From NCBI GenBank assembly GCA_013306675.1, contig JABLUY010000039.1, positions 87,219-151,218 of the forward strand: 64,000 nt of DNA, read 5' to 3'. The notes beneath the pieces are model-generated. The model saw only the letters and a list, made by a program, of their open reading frames with translations. It searched no databases and was not told the DNA's origin. The stretch comes from Thraustochytrium sp. TN22. Lineage: Eukaryota; Sar; Bigyra; Thraustochytrida; Thraustochytriidae. A program made the position numbers and the translations under genes. Shown here piece by piece: positions 1 through 8,292 of the stretch (positions are counted from its first letter, which is position 1; each line of letters starts with the position of its first letter).

Positions 1-1
1 G

Positions 2-1204
2 CTGACGACGAAGCACAACATCGCCCAAGTGCTGCAGGCCATGGGCCAGTACGAGGCGGCGCAGGCGCAGCTCAACGAGGTGCTGGAGCAACTAGTGGAG
101 CAGCTCGGGCCGACGCACCCTCACGTGCTGATTACGAAGCGCAACATCGCCGACCTGCTGCGGGACATGGGCCAGTACGAGGCGGCGCTGGCGCAGCTCA
201 ACGAGGTGCTGGAGCAAAAAGTGGAGCAGCTTGGGCCGACGCACCCGTGCGTGATGACTACGAAGCACAGCATCGCCCTAGTGCTGCAGGACATGGGCCA
301 GTACGAGGCGGCGGTGGCGCAGTTCAACGAGGTGCTGGAGCAACAAGTGGAGCAGCTCGGGCCGACGCACCCTTACGTGCTGACGACGAAGCACAACATC
401 GCCCAAGTGCTGCAGGCCATGGGCCAGTACGAGGCGGCGCTGGCGCAGTTCAACGAGGTGCTGGAGCAACGCGTGGAGCAGCTCGGGCCGACGCACCCGT
501 CCGTGCTGACGACGAAGCACAACATCGCCGGCGTGGTGCAGGCCATGGGCCAGTACGAGGCGGCGCTGGCGCAGTTCAACGAGGTGCTGGAGCAAAGCGT
601 GGAGCAGCTCGGGCCGACGCACCCTGACGTGCTGACGACGAAGCACAGCATCGCCCAAGTGCTGCAAAACATGGGCCAGTACGAGGCGGCGCTGGCGCAG
701 TTCAAGGAGGTGCTCAAGGGATTTGTGGAACAGCTCGGACCGAACCATGAGTACGTCGCGGAAGCGAGCTACAACATCGCGCTGACTCTCTGCGACCTCG
801 CCCGCTTTGGAGAGGCGCTCCCGTTCGCGGCGAGTGCCCTTGAGATCCTCACGGGAACCTTCGGCGCATACGCGGAGCACCCGCAAGTTGGCTTCGCGTA
901 CCTTGCCCAGGGGCGGGCGTTGCTGGGTCTCGGTCGCTATGGAGATGCTGTTGCGTCGTTGCAGCGTTCGCTGGCCATCCGTGAGGCGTGTTTGGGTTCG
1001 GACCACCCAGCTACGGCCGCCTCGCAGTACTACGTCGCTGAGGCGACTCACGATGTGTCGCTCGCGGCGCTGGCGCTGGCGACGCGTCGGTCCAAGCTGG
1101 GCGCGGCGCACCCGCTGACGAAGGCGTCGTCTTTGCAAGTGGAATCCCTCCACGAGGGCGTCAAGACTCGCGTCTGCTCGAGCGGCGCCCTCAAGGCGCA
1201 CTAG
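2..1204 (+). CDS. TPR-repeat protein of kinesin-light-chain type (5' end outside window)
   Basis: The frame is open from base 2 and ends at TAG 1202-1204, giving about 400 residues; the start lies outside the window. The first ~250 residues are six nearly identical 42-residue (126-bp) tetratricopeptide units, with helix A 'GQYEAALAQFNEVLEQ', the turn 'LGPTHP' and helix B 'TTKHNIAQVLQ'. Three degenerate units follow, ending near 'LGAAHPLTKASS'. The 42-residue period with G-P-x-H-P is the kinesin-light-chain TPR type (TPR_10/TPR_12), a protein-binding scaffold; no catalytic domain is visible. DNA identity between units is high, so the array expanded recently. A hydrophobic stretch follows the stop in the -1 frame (see findings). 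It converges on the pseudokinase-ARM gene ending at 1716. Cargo or partner is unknown. Confidence 0.85.
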   Translation: MTTKHNIAQVLQAMGQYEAAQAQLNEVLEQLVEQLGPTHPHVLITKRNIADLLRDMGQYEAALAQLNEVLEQKVEQLGPTHPCVMTTKHSIALVLQDMGQYEAAVAQFNEVLEQQVEQLGPTHPYVLTTKHNIAQVLQAMGQYEAALAQFNEVLEQRVEQLGPTHPSVLTTKHNIAGVVQAMGQYEAALAQFNEVLEQSVEQLGPTHPDVLTTKHSIAQVLQNMGQYEAALAQFKEVLKGFVEQLGPNHEYVAEASYNIALTLCDLARFGEALPFAASALEILTGTFGAYAEHPQVGFAYLAQGRALLGLGRYGDAVASLQRSLAIREACLGSDHPATAASQYYVAEATHDVSLAALALATRRSKLGAAHPLTKASSLQVESLHEGVKTRVCSSGALKAH

Positions 1205-1715
1205 TGCTGCTGTGCGGCGTCTACTTTTTCTACGCTTGCTACGCGATGAGCAGCTCGGAGTCCTACCGCGTGATGCTCGACCAGTTAGCATGATACTTCA
1301 ACAACTTTTTGGAATCGTGGATGCGGATGCGGATGTTGTCTCCTGAGTTGACTACATTGCACACGTTAAATTTTTGCTGCGGCCAGAGCGTACTCCAGGC
1401 GGCCGGAGGAAGCCGAATAGAGCATGACATTGGTGAGTCCCACCGTGAAGGGCTTCTTACGGTCGATCTTGAAGGCGCGAGGAGTGCGAGGGTCCCACGT
1501 GCTTCGCGCGGCCTCGATCTTCTGGGCGCTTCTTGGACAGCCTAGCATCTGCCATGACCGTGAGCGGCTTCACTCCGCACCCTGTCCTTGTAGCTGGTGG
1601 ATGACTTGGAGAACGCGCACGTCCCGCATCATCTCGTAGCCCAGAAGCTGTGCCTCGGCGCTCTCCAGGGCTCTCTCCGGGTGACCCTCCATTTTCTACT
1701 CTTTACTGCTCAGTA
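1205..1715. other. Convergent intergenic stretch
   Basis: This lies between the stop of the TPR gene and the stop of the first pseudokinase-ARM gene. Bases 1204-1293 encode a hydrophobic peptide in the frame -1 to the TPR gene, and 1366-1692 (minus) holds a possible relic listed separately. I see no tRNA or other RNA gene. Confidence 0.6.
1366..1692 (-). pseudogene. Possible protein-coding relic with one in-frame TGA
   Basis: Read on the minus strand from ATG at 1692, the frame gives 40 codons, a TGA at 1572-1570, then 67 more codons in the same frame to TAA at 1366. The second part has a protein-like stretch, 'RKKPFTVGLTNVMLYSASSG'. I do not recognise the family. It could be chance, a decayed gene, or a gene with an intron around the TGA. 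The composition is less GC-biased than the neighbouring genes. Confidence 0.3.
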
Positions 1716-4328
1716 CTACTCAAGGGTCACCAGGGTCCTCATCATGGCTTTGTCCGCGCGAGGCGATGGCAGACGTAGCCTATCCAGCACGCTCGGCATC
1801 CACCTGTTGTTGGGAAATCTGTCGAACGCCGCCTTGACAGCCGACTTGGCGCCAAACCTCCTAAGCGTCGCCCTCGCGGTGCTGCTCTGCGACGCCGCAT
1901 TGTCAATGAGGTGACAGCCAGCCTGCTGGACTTCCTCGTCATCCACGTGCAAGCGCATGCTCTCGATGACGTCCGGCAGCACGTAGAGGTCCTGTACAAT
2001 GATCAACATGTTGCGGACGTCGCAAGTGAAGTTGCGCAAGGCGCCTAGGACGGATGCCACCACCGCTGCCGAGGCCATGTGTTTGTGCAGCGCCGCAGCG
2101 AGGGGGGCGCCGGCTTCATCGTGTTGGACGAGCTGCACGGCGTTTCTCGGCACGGCCGCCAGATTCTGCAACACGCCGGCGGCGGTCGTCTGCAGCACTT
2201 CATGCTCCGGGTGCCGTCGCATCGCAGCCAACACGACGGGGCCGGCCTCGATCTGAAAGGTCAGATGCGCTGCGATGTCATCGTCAATGGAGAAGTTCCA
2301 GAGGCCATCGCAACCCTTGACCTGCACCTCGGCATTACCCGCGTGTGCGCGCATCGTCGCGAGAATGGCCTCACACACCTGCAGACTTCGGGCAAGTAGC
2401 ACAACGTTCTTGTGGCTGTCGAACGTGAACGGGGTCATGACCGCGCACGTTGCGCACACCAGGCGCGGGTCGTCGTTATGTGTGCGCATGAGCTCTAGCA
2501 CCGTGGCCCCAAGCATGTGATGCTGGACCGCCGCTTCGCGAAACGAAGACCCTCCAGGACCCGTCAGGACGAATCGAAGCGCCCACACGGTCGCCGCTAG
2601 CACTTCAACACGCGTGTCCGTCTCCAGGATACGCCGCAGGGACGAGAGTACGCCACGCGACAACGCTGACAGGCGCAGCGAGTCGTGCCCAGCCACCGCC
2701 CCATCGACGTCCCGCTCGCGCTCGCTCTCGCAGATCTCTCGCAGCGCTTGGAGCGTCCGCAAGCGATCGCCCGCGTCTTCCTCGAGATCCCGCACGAGGC
2801 CGATAATCGTGCTCCGGTCAGGCGGCGCCGCGGCCTGCGCCTCGCCGCGACGCCACCTCCAGAACACCAGCGAGCTGGCCAGCCCGCGCAGCACGCTCGC
2901 GGACCGCCGGCTGCTGCCGCTGTCCACAAAGCGCTGCAGCGCCTCCAACGCGCGCGGTCGCTCCTCCGGCTCGTGCTCCCAGCAGGCCTCGATCAGCCGC
3001 AGCACCCAGCCTGCAATGCCCTGGCCGTCCGGAGCAAGCGCAGGGCGTTCGCCCTGCAGGACACGCGACGCATCGAAGTCGCCGGCGAACGGCGTCTCTT
3101 GGTGATACACTTGCCACGCCACGACCCCGAACGAGTACATGTCCGCGCACGAGCTCCACAGCGCGGGCGCCTGCAGGACTTCAGGTGCCAGGTACCGCTG
3201 ATCGGCCGCGGTCGCGTCTGCGTCCAGGAGGCCAAAGCCCGACAGCTTCACCAGGCCCCGGTCGCGGCTCACGAGCACCTTGTCGGGCTGCAGCTGCCCA
3301 TGCATGGCGCCCTGCTCGTGCAAGTACACCAGCCCCCTCGCCACCCCGCGCATGATCGCGTCTCTGTCATCGAGCGAGAGTGCCTGGATCGCCTGGGTCT
3401 CGTCGCGGCCTGCGCTAACGTCCTCGTCCAGGAGCTCCTGCAGCGAGATGTCGCCCCGCTCCATGACGATCGCGAAGGAGTCGGACACCATGCAGCTCCC
3501 AAGGAGGCAGGCCAGGTTGGCGTGCTCGAGCCCGCGCTGCCGCTCAACCTGCTGCTCCGCCATGGCTTCCTGCTCGGCGAGCGCCGCTGCGACGCTCACA
3601 GCCACCTCTGTCTCCTCTTCTTGCCGCAGCACGGCCGCCAGGACCTCCCCAAACCTGCCTTTGCCGAGGACGACGCGCGGCTCGTGCAGCGTCACCTGCT
3701 CGCTCTGCAGCGAGACTGCCTCCGCGATGCGCGCATGGCGCAGGCCCACGAGCGCCTCGCCCTGCGGCTCCCCGCCTGCGGCCGCGACGAGCTCGGCCTC
3801 GTCCAGGCCGTCCAGCGCTGCAGCCGCGCCCTGCGCGCGCAACTCGCGCACGGACTCGGCCAGTTCACTCCTCGCGTCCGCGGCATCCTCTGCGTCCTGG
3901 CGGGCCTCCTCCGCCGGGTCGATGCTGCCGTCGCCGAGCCTCACGTCCACCCGCGCGAGCCGCGCCGCGTCGCGCACGCACTGCTCTGCGGCGACGAGCG
4001 CGTTGCGTTCCTCCTTGGCGGCGACCAGCTGCAGCGCCCTCGCGGCCGGGCCCTGCGCCCTCGGCCGCACGAGCTGCAGCACCTTCCTCGCGAGCGCCTC
4101 CACGCGCCACGCCGCCGCCGCCGCGCCCGAGTTCCTCGCGCCCGCGCCGTCGCCGCCGCCCTTCTTGCGCGCCTCCAGCGCGCTCGCGAGCTCCTCCAGC
4201 GCGTCGCCCACGCGCGCGCCCCTCCGCCGCCACCCGCGCGCGCCGCGCGCCGCCGCCGCGGCCAGCCGGGCGGCCTGCGCGGCGCCCTGCGCGGCGGCCT
4301 GCGCCTGCTCCTCGCCCGCGCGCGCCAT
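1716..4328 (-). CDS. Pseudokinase-Armadillo repeat protein (paralogue 1)
   Basis: The protein has 870 residues counting from ATG 4328. I chose that Met because 'MARAGEEQ' aligns with 'MRRASGPQ' of the paralogue; the frame stays open 92 codons further up to 4604, but that part is low-complexity and overlaps DNA repeats. Residues 1-200 are Ala/Arg-rich and probably helical. Residues ~215-470 are a protein-kinase fold: glycine loop GKGRFGEV (222-229), the expected VAVK lysine replaced by Ser245, HRD replaced by His343-Gly344-Gln345, DFG replaced by Gly364-Phe-Gly, and the structural APE (381-383) kept. This should not be a conventional kinase. Residues ~510-870 are ARM repeats ('ILATMRAH' type), ending in the family cap 'FGAKSAVKAAFDRF'. 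It is the last of five co-oriented ARM genes. A scaffold or sensor role is inference. Confidence 0.88.
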   Translation of the reverse strand: MARAGEEQAQAAAQGAAQAARLAAAAARGARGWRRRGARVGDALEELASALEARKKGGGDGAGARNSGAAAAAWRVEALARKVLQLVRPRAQGPAARALQLVAAKEERNALVAAEQCVRDAARLARVDVRLGDGSIDPAEEARQDAEDAADARSELAESVRELRAQGAAAALDGLDEAELVAAAGGEPQGEALVGLRHARIAEAVSLQSEQVTLHEPRVVLGKGRFGEVLAAVLRQEEETEVAVSVAAALAEQEAMAEQQVERQRGLEHANLACLLGSCMVSDSFAIVMERGDISLQELLDEDVSAGRDETQAIQALSLDDRDAIMRGVARGLVYLHEQGAMHGQLQPDKVLVSRDRGLVKLSGFGLLDADATAADQRYLAPEVLQAPALWSSCADMYSFGVVAWQVYHQETPFAGDFDASRVLQGERPALAPDGQGIAGWVLRLIEACWEHEPEERPRALEALQRFVDSGSSRRSASVLRGLASSLVFWRWRRGEAQAAAPPDRSTIIGLVRDLEEDAGDRLRTLQALREICESERERDVDGAVAGHDSLRLSALSRGVLSSLRRILETDTRVEVLAATVWALRFVLTGPGGSSFREAAVQHHMLGATVLELMRTHNDDPRLVCATCAVMTPFTFDSHKNVVLLARSLQVCEAILATMRAHAGNAEVQVKGCDGLWNFSIDDDIAAHLTFQIEAGPVVLAAMRRHPEHEVLQTTAAGVLQNLAAVPRNAVQLVQHDEAGAPLAAALHKHMASAAVVASVLGALRNFTCDVRNMLIIVQDLYVLPDVIESMRLHVDDEEVQQAGCHLIDNAASQSSTARATLRRFGAKSAVKAAFDRFPNNRWMPSVLDRLRLPSPRADKAMMRTLVTLE

Positions 4329-4420
4329 GCCGCCCTGCCTCGCGCGCCGCTGCGCCGCGCTGCCGCCCTCGTTGCGCTTTTGCAGCGCCGCGACCTCGAG
4401 CGCGTGCCGCTCTCCGACGT

Positions 4421-4462
4421 CGACTTCCACTCCGACTCCGACTCCGACTCCGACTTCGACTC

Positions 4463-4502
<40 letters not shown>
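4421..4502. repeat. Hexanucleotide low-complexity tract
   Basis: Runs of (TCCGAC)n followed by (GGCTCG)n. If the upstream start of the pseudokinase gene at 4604 were used, this would encode a Val/Gly then Arg/Ala run, which is one reason to prefer the start at 4328. Confidence 0.8.
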
Positions 4503-4540
4503 CGGGCCCGGGCTCCTTCGCTGCGCAGGCGGCCCGCGGC

Positions 4541-4960
4541 CGGTCGTGACGACGAGATGTGCTGCGCAGGGGCGCGACCTCGAGCGCGTGCCGCTCCAGG
4601 GCAATCAATCACCTGCTCTTCGCCATCGATGCGGACTCGGACTTCGGGCTCGGCCGCCTTCACCCTTATCACGACCGCCTTCATCTACTCACTGCGAGAT
4701 AAAGGCAGACCGCGCTCGGTCGTGATGATGAGATGTGCTGCGCAGGGGCGCGACCTCGAGCGCGTGCCGCTCCAGGGCAATCAATCACCTGCTCTTCGCC
4801 ATCGATGCGGACTCGGACTTCGGGCTCGGCCGCCTTCACCCTTATCACGACCGCCTTCACCTACTCACTGCGAGATAAAGGCAGACCGCGGTCGGTCGTG
4901 ATGATGAGCTCTGCTGCGCAGGGGCGCGACCGCGAACGCATGCCGCTCGAGGTCGCCGTC
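4541..4960. repeat. 176-bp tandem repeat, two full copies and a partial third
   Basis: Copies begin at 4541, 4717 and 4893 with 'CGGTCGTGA'. The first two are nearly identical over 176 bp; the third fades after about 65 bp. An earlier diverged piece ('GCGACCTCGAGCGCGTGCCG') sits at 4390-4409. The array lies just upstream of the first pseudokinase-ARM gene, in its likely promoter or 5' UTR. Confidence 0.9.
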
Positions 4961-5158
4961 CTGGGCTCAAGCGCATTCATCAAGGCTATTTCACCGTGCC
5001 AGGGAGGCAGAACCGCCGAGACCTGCTGCGACCGACGCGCAGGCTTGCTCGACGGCGTGTCGTCAGGCATCGGCAGAGCACAAGAATGAATCATGTTCAG
5101 TTCTTCGGTCGGAGATACTAAGGTCAGTAGAGGTCAAGTTCGCACGTCTTGCGATGCG
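4961..5158. other. Intergenic, nothing recognised
   Basis: Short unique stretch between the 176-bp array and the stop of the second pseudokinase-ARM gene. No gene or clear motif seen. Confidence 0.5.
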
Positions 5159-7723
5159 TTAGTCGAGCAGCTCGATGGTTGGTTGGCCAGAGGAGTTGCG
5201 ATGCCGACGCAGAGCTGTTAGAGCGGCGCGAGGTGCACCACTGTGCGGAAACCGGTCGCGCGCCGCCTTTACAAGGGGCTTGGCGCCCAGGCGGAGAAGC
5301 GTCACCTGTATCGTGGGATTTTCGGCGAGGGTGGCGAGGAGATTGCAGGCAGAGCTTTGCAGTTCGTTCGAGTCCGGGTGTGCCCGCATAGCTGCAAGCA
5401 CGTCGCTGCCGAGGTAGACCTGCTCGGCGAGGCGCTCGGCGCTGCGCGGCTCCATGCAGAGGACCCAGAGGACGTCACAAGCAGCCTTCACGATGCTCTG
5501 CGTGTCAAGGTGAGCACGCATGGCCGCTGCAATTTCAACGCCAGCGTTCAACTCGCACGCCAGGGTGTACTTGTTGACCGCATCGCAAGCCATGTTTTGC
5601 AGGGCGAAGCAGGCGAGCTCTTGGAGGTGGGCGTCTTCCGGATGTGCTCGCATCGCTTCCAGAACGACCGAGCCGACGTGCATTTCCTGAGCGAGGACCG
5701 TGGCGGTGCGCGAATCGATGGCAATGTTCATCAGAGCAATGCAGGCGGCCGCCAGCACCTTGCCGTCGGCCATGTGCGTGCGCATCGCCACGGCAACGTC
5801 GGTCCCTATGCGGAGCTCCAACCCGACGATCTGCCTGTTGCGCTCGTCGTCCACCGTAAAGTTGGCCAGCGCGGTGCACGCGCGCAGCTGCAACGGGCCG
5901 TTGCTTGGATGCATGCGCATGGCCGCGAGGATAGCTTGAGACGCACGCAGCTCCTGAACAAGCTGGATGCGGTTGCGGTGAATATCATAGGTGCAGGCGG
6001 TCATGACGCCGCATGCAGCCATCTGCAAGTCGGCGCACTCGGGGTGCGCGCGCATCAGTTCCAGCAGGAGCGGCCCGAAGCCGTAGGTCTGCATGGCCGC
6101 GGTGCGGTGCATCATGCCGCGGGCGCCGGTCAGCGCGAATCTGAGCACCTGGACAATACCCGCGAGCCGGTCCGGGTCCTCCTCGGCCAACATCAGCCGC
6201 TTTAACGTGGCGACAATACCCCTCGCACGGGCCAGCTCGCGAAGTTCGTCAACGTCCGAGTTCTCCGCATCCATGTCGTACTCATGCTCGAAGGTCTCGG
6301 CCAGCGCCGCCAGGGTGCGCACCATGTCGGTCTCCGCGTTGTTTGCAATGTCTTGCAGGAGCCCCAGGACCGTGGCAGCAGTGGCTTCTGCAGCGCCACG
6401 CGCCTCGCCGCGCCGCTGCCGACTTGCCATGACGCGGCTCGCAAAGCTGCGCAGGAGACCCATCGACCGCCGGCTCGTGCCGCGCTCCACACACTGCTGC
6501 AGCGCCTCTGCCGCCGCCGGCCGCTGCGGCGGGTCGTGCCTCCAGCACTGCTCCACGAGGCGCAGCGCCCACGCCTCGCCCTGCCCCGGCTCCAGCGCCG
6601 GCCGCTCGCCCTGGACCACGCGATCGGCGTCAAAGCCCGAGTTCTCGTAGGGCGGCTGACCCTGCAACACCTCCCATGCCACCATACCGAATGAGAACAT
6701 GTCGGCGTGCGAGCTCCAACGCACAGGCGCCTGGAGAGCTTCCGGCGCCGTGTACGGGCTGGGCGCGTCGCCCGGCGGGAGAGCGAAGCCGCCGAGCTTG
6801 ACCCGGCCCAGGTCGCGGCTGAGTAGCACCTTGGCGGGCCGCAGATTGCGGTGCAAGACGCCCTCCCCGTGCAAGTACGCGAGCCCCCGCGCCATGCCGC
6901 GCAGGATCGAGTCCTTGTCGTCACGGGTGAGCTGCTCCAGCTCCGCAGAGTCCCCCCCCTGCCGCTGCGCGCTCAGCACGTCATCCAGCGTCAGGTCGCA
7001 CAGCTCCATGACCACCACGAAGCGGCCGTCCACCTCGCAGGTGCCCAGCATGCCCACCAAGTTCACGTGGTCCAGCGAGCGCTGCAAGTTCGCCTGCTCC
7101 ACCAGCGCCTCCTGCTCGGCCGCCTCGTGCGCGCGTTTGACTGCCACGGGCGACTCGCCTGACGACGCCCACGCGAGCACGCCGGCGACCACCTCCGTCC
7201 CGAAGCGGCCCTCGCCGAGGACGACCTCGGGCTCGCACACGCGCACCCGCTCGCTGGCGATCTCGGCGTCCGTGCAGACGTCCGCGTCCTCCTCCTCCGC
7301 CTCCTGGCCTTCGTCGCGGTCCTCCAGCTCCTCGTCCAGCACTCCGCGGTCCTCGTCCCCCGCCACCTCCTCTACGTCCGCGGGCGGCAGGTCCACCTCG
7401 CACACCTTGGCCAGGCCCAGCACGGCGTCCTCCACGTCCTCGAGCGCCCGCCGCTGCTGCGCTAGGTCCAGCACCTCGCGCAACCTCGCCTCGACCATCC
7501 ACGCCTCCTCGCCGCCGCGGGCGCCGCCCGCGCCGCCCGCGAGCGCCGCGGCCACGGCGTCGAGCGCCGCCGCGGCGCGCCCCGCGCGGGCTCGGCCCCC
7601 CTCGCCGCCATGCTCGCGCCGCGCGCCTCGCAGCGCCGACCCCGCGCCGCGCGCCAGCCGCGCGAGCGCGGCCTGCGCGGCCTGCGCAGGCTGCGCGGCC
7701 TGCGGGCCCGACGCGCGCCGCAT
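5159..7723 (-). CDS. Pseudokinase-Armadillo repeat protein (paralogue 2)
   Basis: The protein has 854 residues from ATG 7723 (homologous to the start of paralogue 1; the frame is open to 7999 but that part is built of DNA repeats). Residues 1-150 are Ala-rich then strongly acidic. Residues ~160-410 are kinase-like: glycine loop 'GEGRFGTEV' (170-178) with one extra residue, ATP-site Lys196 kept in VAVK, HRD changed to His291-Arg-Asn293, DFG changed to Gly312-Phe-Ala314, and APE kept at 326-328. The catalytic-base and metal-binding aspartates are thus both gone, so ATP binding is possible but classical phosphotransfer unlikely. Residues ~450-854 are ARM repeats ('LLELMRAH', 'AILAAMRMH'), with the cap 'LGAKPLVKAARDRFPH'. 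It lies between paralogue 1 and the ARM-TIR gene on the same strand. Confidence 0.88.
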   Translation of the reverse strand: MRRASGPQAAQPAQAAQAALARLARGAGSALRGARREHGGEGGRARAGRAAAALDAVAAALAGGAGGARGGEEAWMVEARLREVLDLAQQRRALEDVEDAVLGLAKVCEVDLPPADVEEVAGDEDRGVLDEELEDRDEGQEAEEEDADVCTDAEIASERVRVCEPEVVLGEGRFGTEVVAGVLAWASSGESPVAVKRAHEAAEQEALVEQANLQRSLDHVNLVGMLGTCEVDGRFVVVMELCDLTLDDVLSAQRQGGDSAELEQLTRDDKDSILRGMARGLAYLHGEGVLHRNLRPAKVLLSRDLGRVKLGGFALPPGDAPSPYTAPEALQAPVRWSSHADMFSFGMVAWEVLQGQPPYENSGFDADRVVQGERPALEPGQGEAWALRLVEQCWRHDPPQRPAAAEALQQCVERGTSRRSMGLLRSFASRVMASRQRRGEARGAAEATAATVLGLLQDIANNAETDMVRTLAALAETFEHEYDMDAENSDVDELRELARARGIVATLKRLMLAEEDPDRLAGIVQVLRFALTGARGMMHRTAAMQTYGFGPLLLELMRAHPECADLQMAACGVMTACTYDIHRNRIQLVQELRASQAILAAMRMHPSNGPLQLRACTALANFTVDDERNRQIVGLELRIGTDVAVAMRTHMADGKVLAAACIALMNIAIDSRTATVLAQEMHVGSVVLEAMRAHPEDAHLQELACFALQNMACDAVNKYTLACELNAGVEIAAAMRAHLDTQSIVKAACDVLWVLCMEPRSAERLAEQVYLGSDVLAAMRAHPDSNELQSSACNLLATLAENPTIQVTLLRLGAKPLVKAARDRFPHSGAPRAALTALRRHRNSSGQPTIELLD

Positions 7724-7882
7724 CCCCCTGCCGCGAGCGCGCCGCGAGCGCGCCGCGAGCGCGCGGGATGGAGGTTTGGAGGCGCCATCCCGCGGCGCGA
7801 GCAGGCGGAGAGCGCCCGGCACGTGCTCGCGCGCGTGCAGCAGCACGACGCGGCTCGCCAGGCCTGCAGGGCATGGAAGCCG

Positions 7883-8062
7883 TGCACCGATCACGGCGCA
7901 GCTCGTTTGCGGGGCACGCGGCGCAGCCGCTGCACGAATCACGAGGCAGCTCGTGCGCATGACGATGCAGCTCGTGTGCAGGGCACGCAGCCACTGCACG
8001 GATCACGATGCAGCGCGCGTGCGTGGCATGCAACCAATGCACCGATCACGATGCAGCTCGCT
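7883..8062. repeat. Degenerate ~45-bp tandem repeat
   Basis: Four diverged units begin 'TGCACCGATCACG', 'TGCACGAATCACG', 'TGCACGGATCACG' and 'TGCACCGATCACG', each followed by a variant of 'ATGCAGCTCGTGTGCAGGGC'. It sits upstream of the second pseudokinase gene. Confidence 0.75.
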
Positions 8063-8109
8063 GCAGCCATCCAGTCAGGCCTGTCTTCGAGATCGACATT
8101 GCCTGATGG

Positions 8110-8292
8110 GCTTCCGGGGGCGCTCGCCTTGATGAGAGTCGAGACCGAGGTCCGCATCCGTGCGAGCGCGACCTGGGAGTCGGCGGTGGCTCGAGCGGAT
8201 ACCGTGCGTCTGCTCCGCGCGTATCCTCTCGTTGCACTCACGCTCGCCAAGGTCCAAGGAAAGGTGCTTGCTCAGAAAATTTACATTGCGGC
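8110..8292. repeat. 3'-flank segment shared with 12664-12859
   Basis: Shares long blocks, including 'GAGAGTCGAGACCGAG' and 'CGCTCGCCAAGGTCCAAGGA', with the sequence just beyond the stop codon of the ARM-TIR-ARM-TIR gene. It is the downstream flank of the paralogous ARM-TIR gene, so the duplication that made the pair included the 3' flank. Confidence 0.8.

Larger units (their letters stand above)
7724..8292. other. Intergenic: 5' flank of pseudokinase 2 and 3' flank of ARM-TIR gene
   Basis: Holds a degenerate tandem repeat (7883-8062) and, at 8110-8292, a 3' flank that is homologous to the 3' flank of the next ARM-TIR gene. No separate gene supported. Confidence 0.6.

Noticed and set aside
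2685-4901. Long plus-strand open frame (738 codons) opposite the first pseudokinase gene
   Set aside because: A by-product of high GC at codon third positions; its translation is low-complexity Arg/Leu/His-rich with no domain, whereas the minus strand gives kinase and ARM homology. Similar antisense frames at 278-1291, 3280-4725, 6699-8132, 36512-38296, 40493-42502, 48498-51740 and 54513-56294 were rejected for the same reason.
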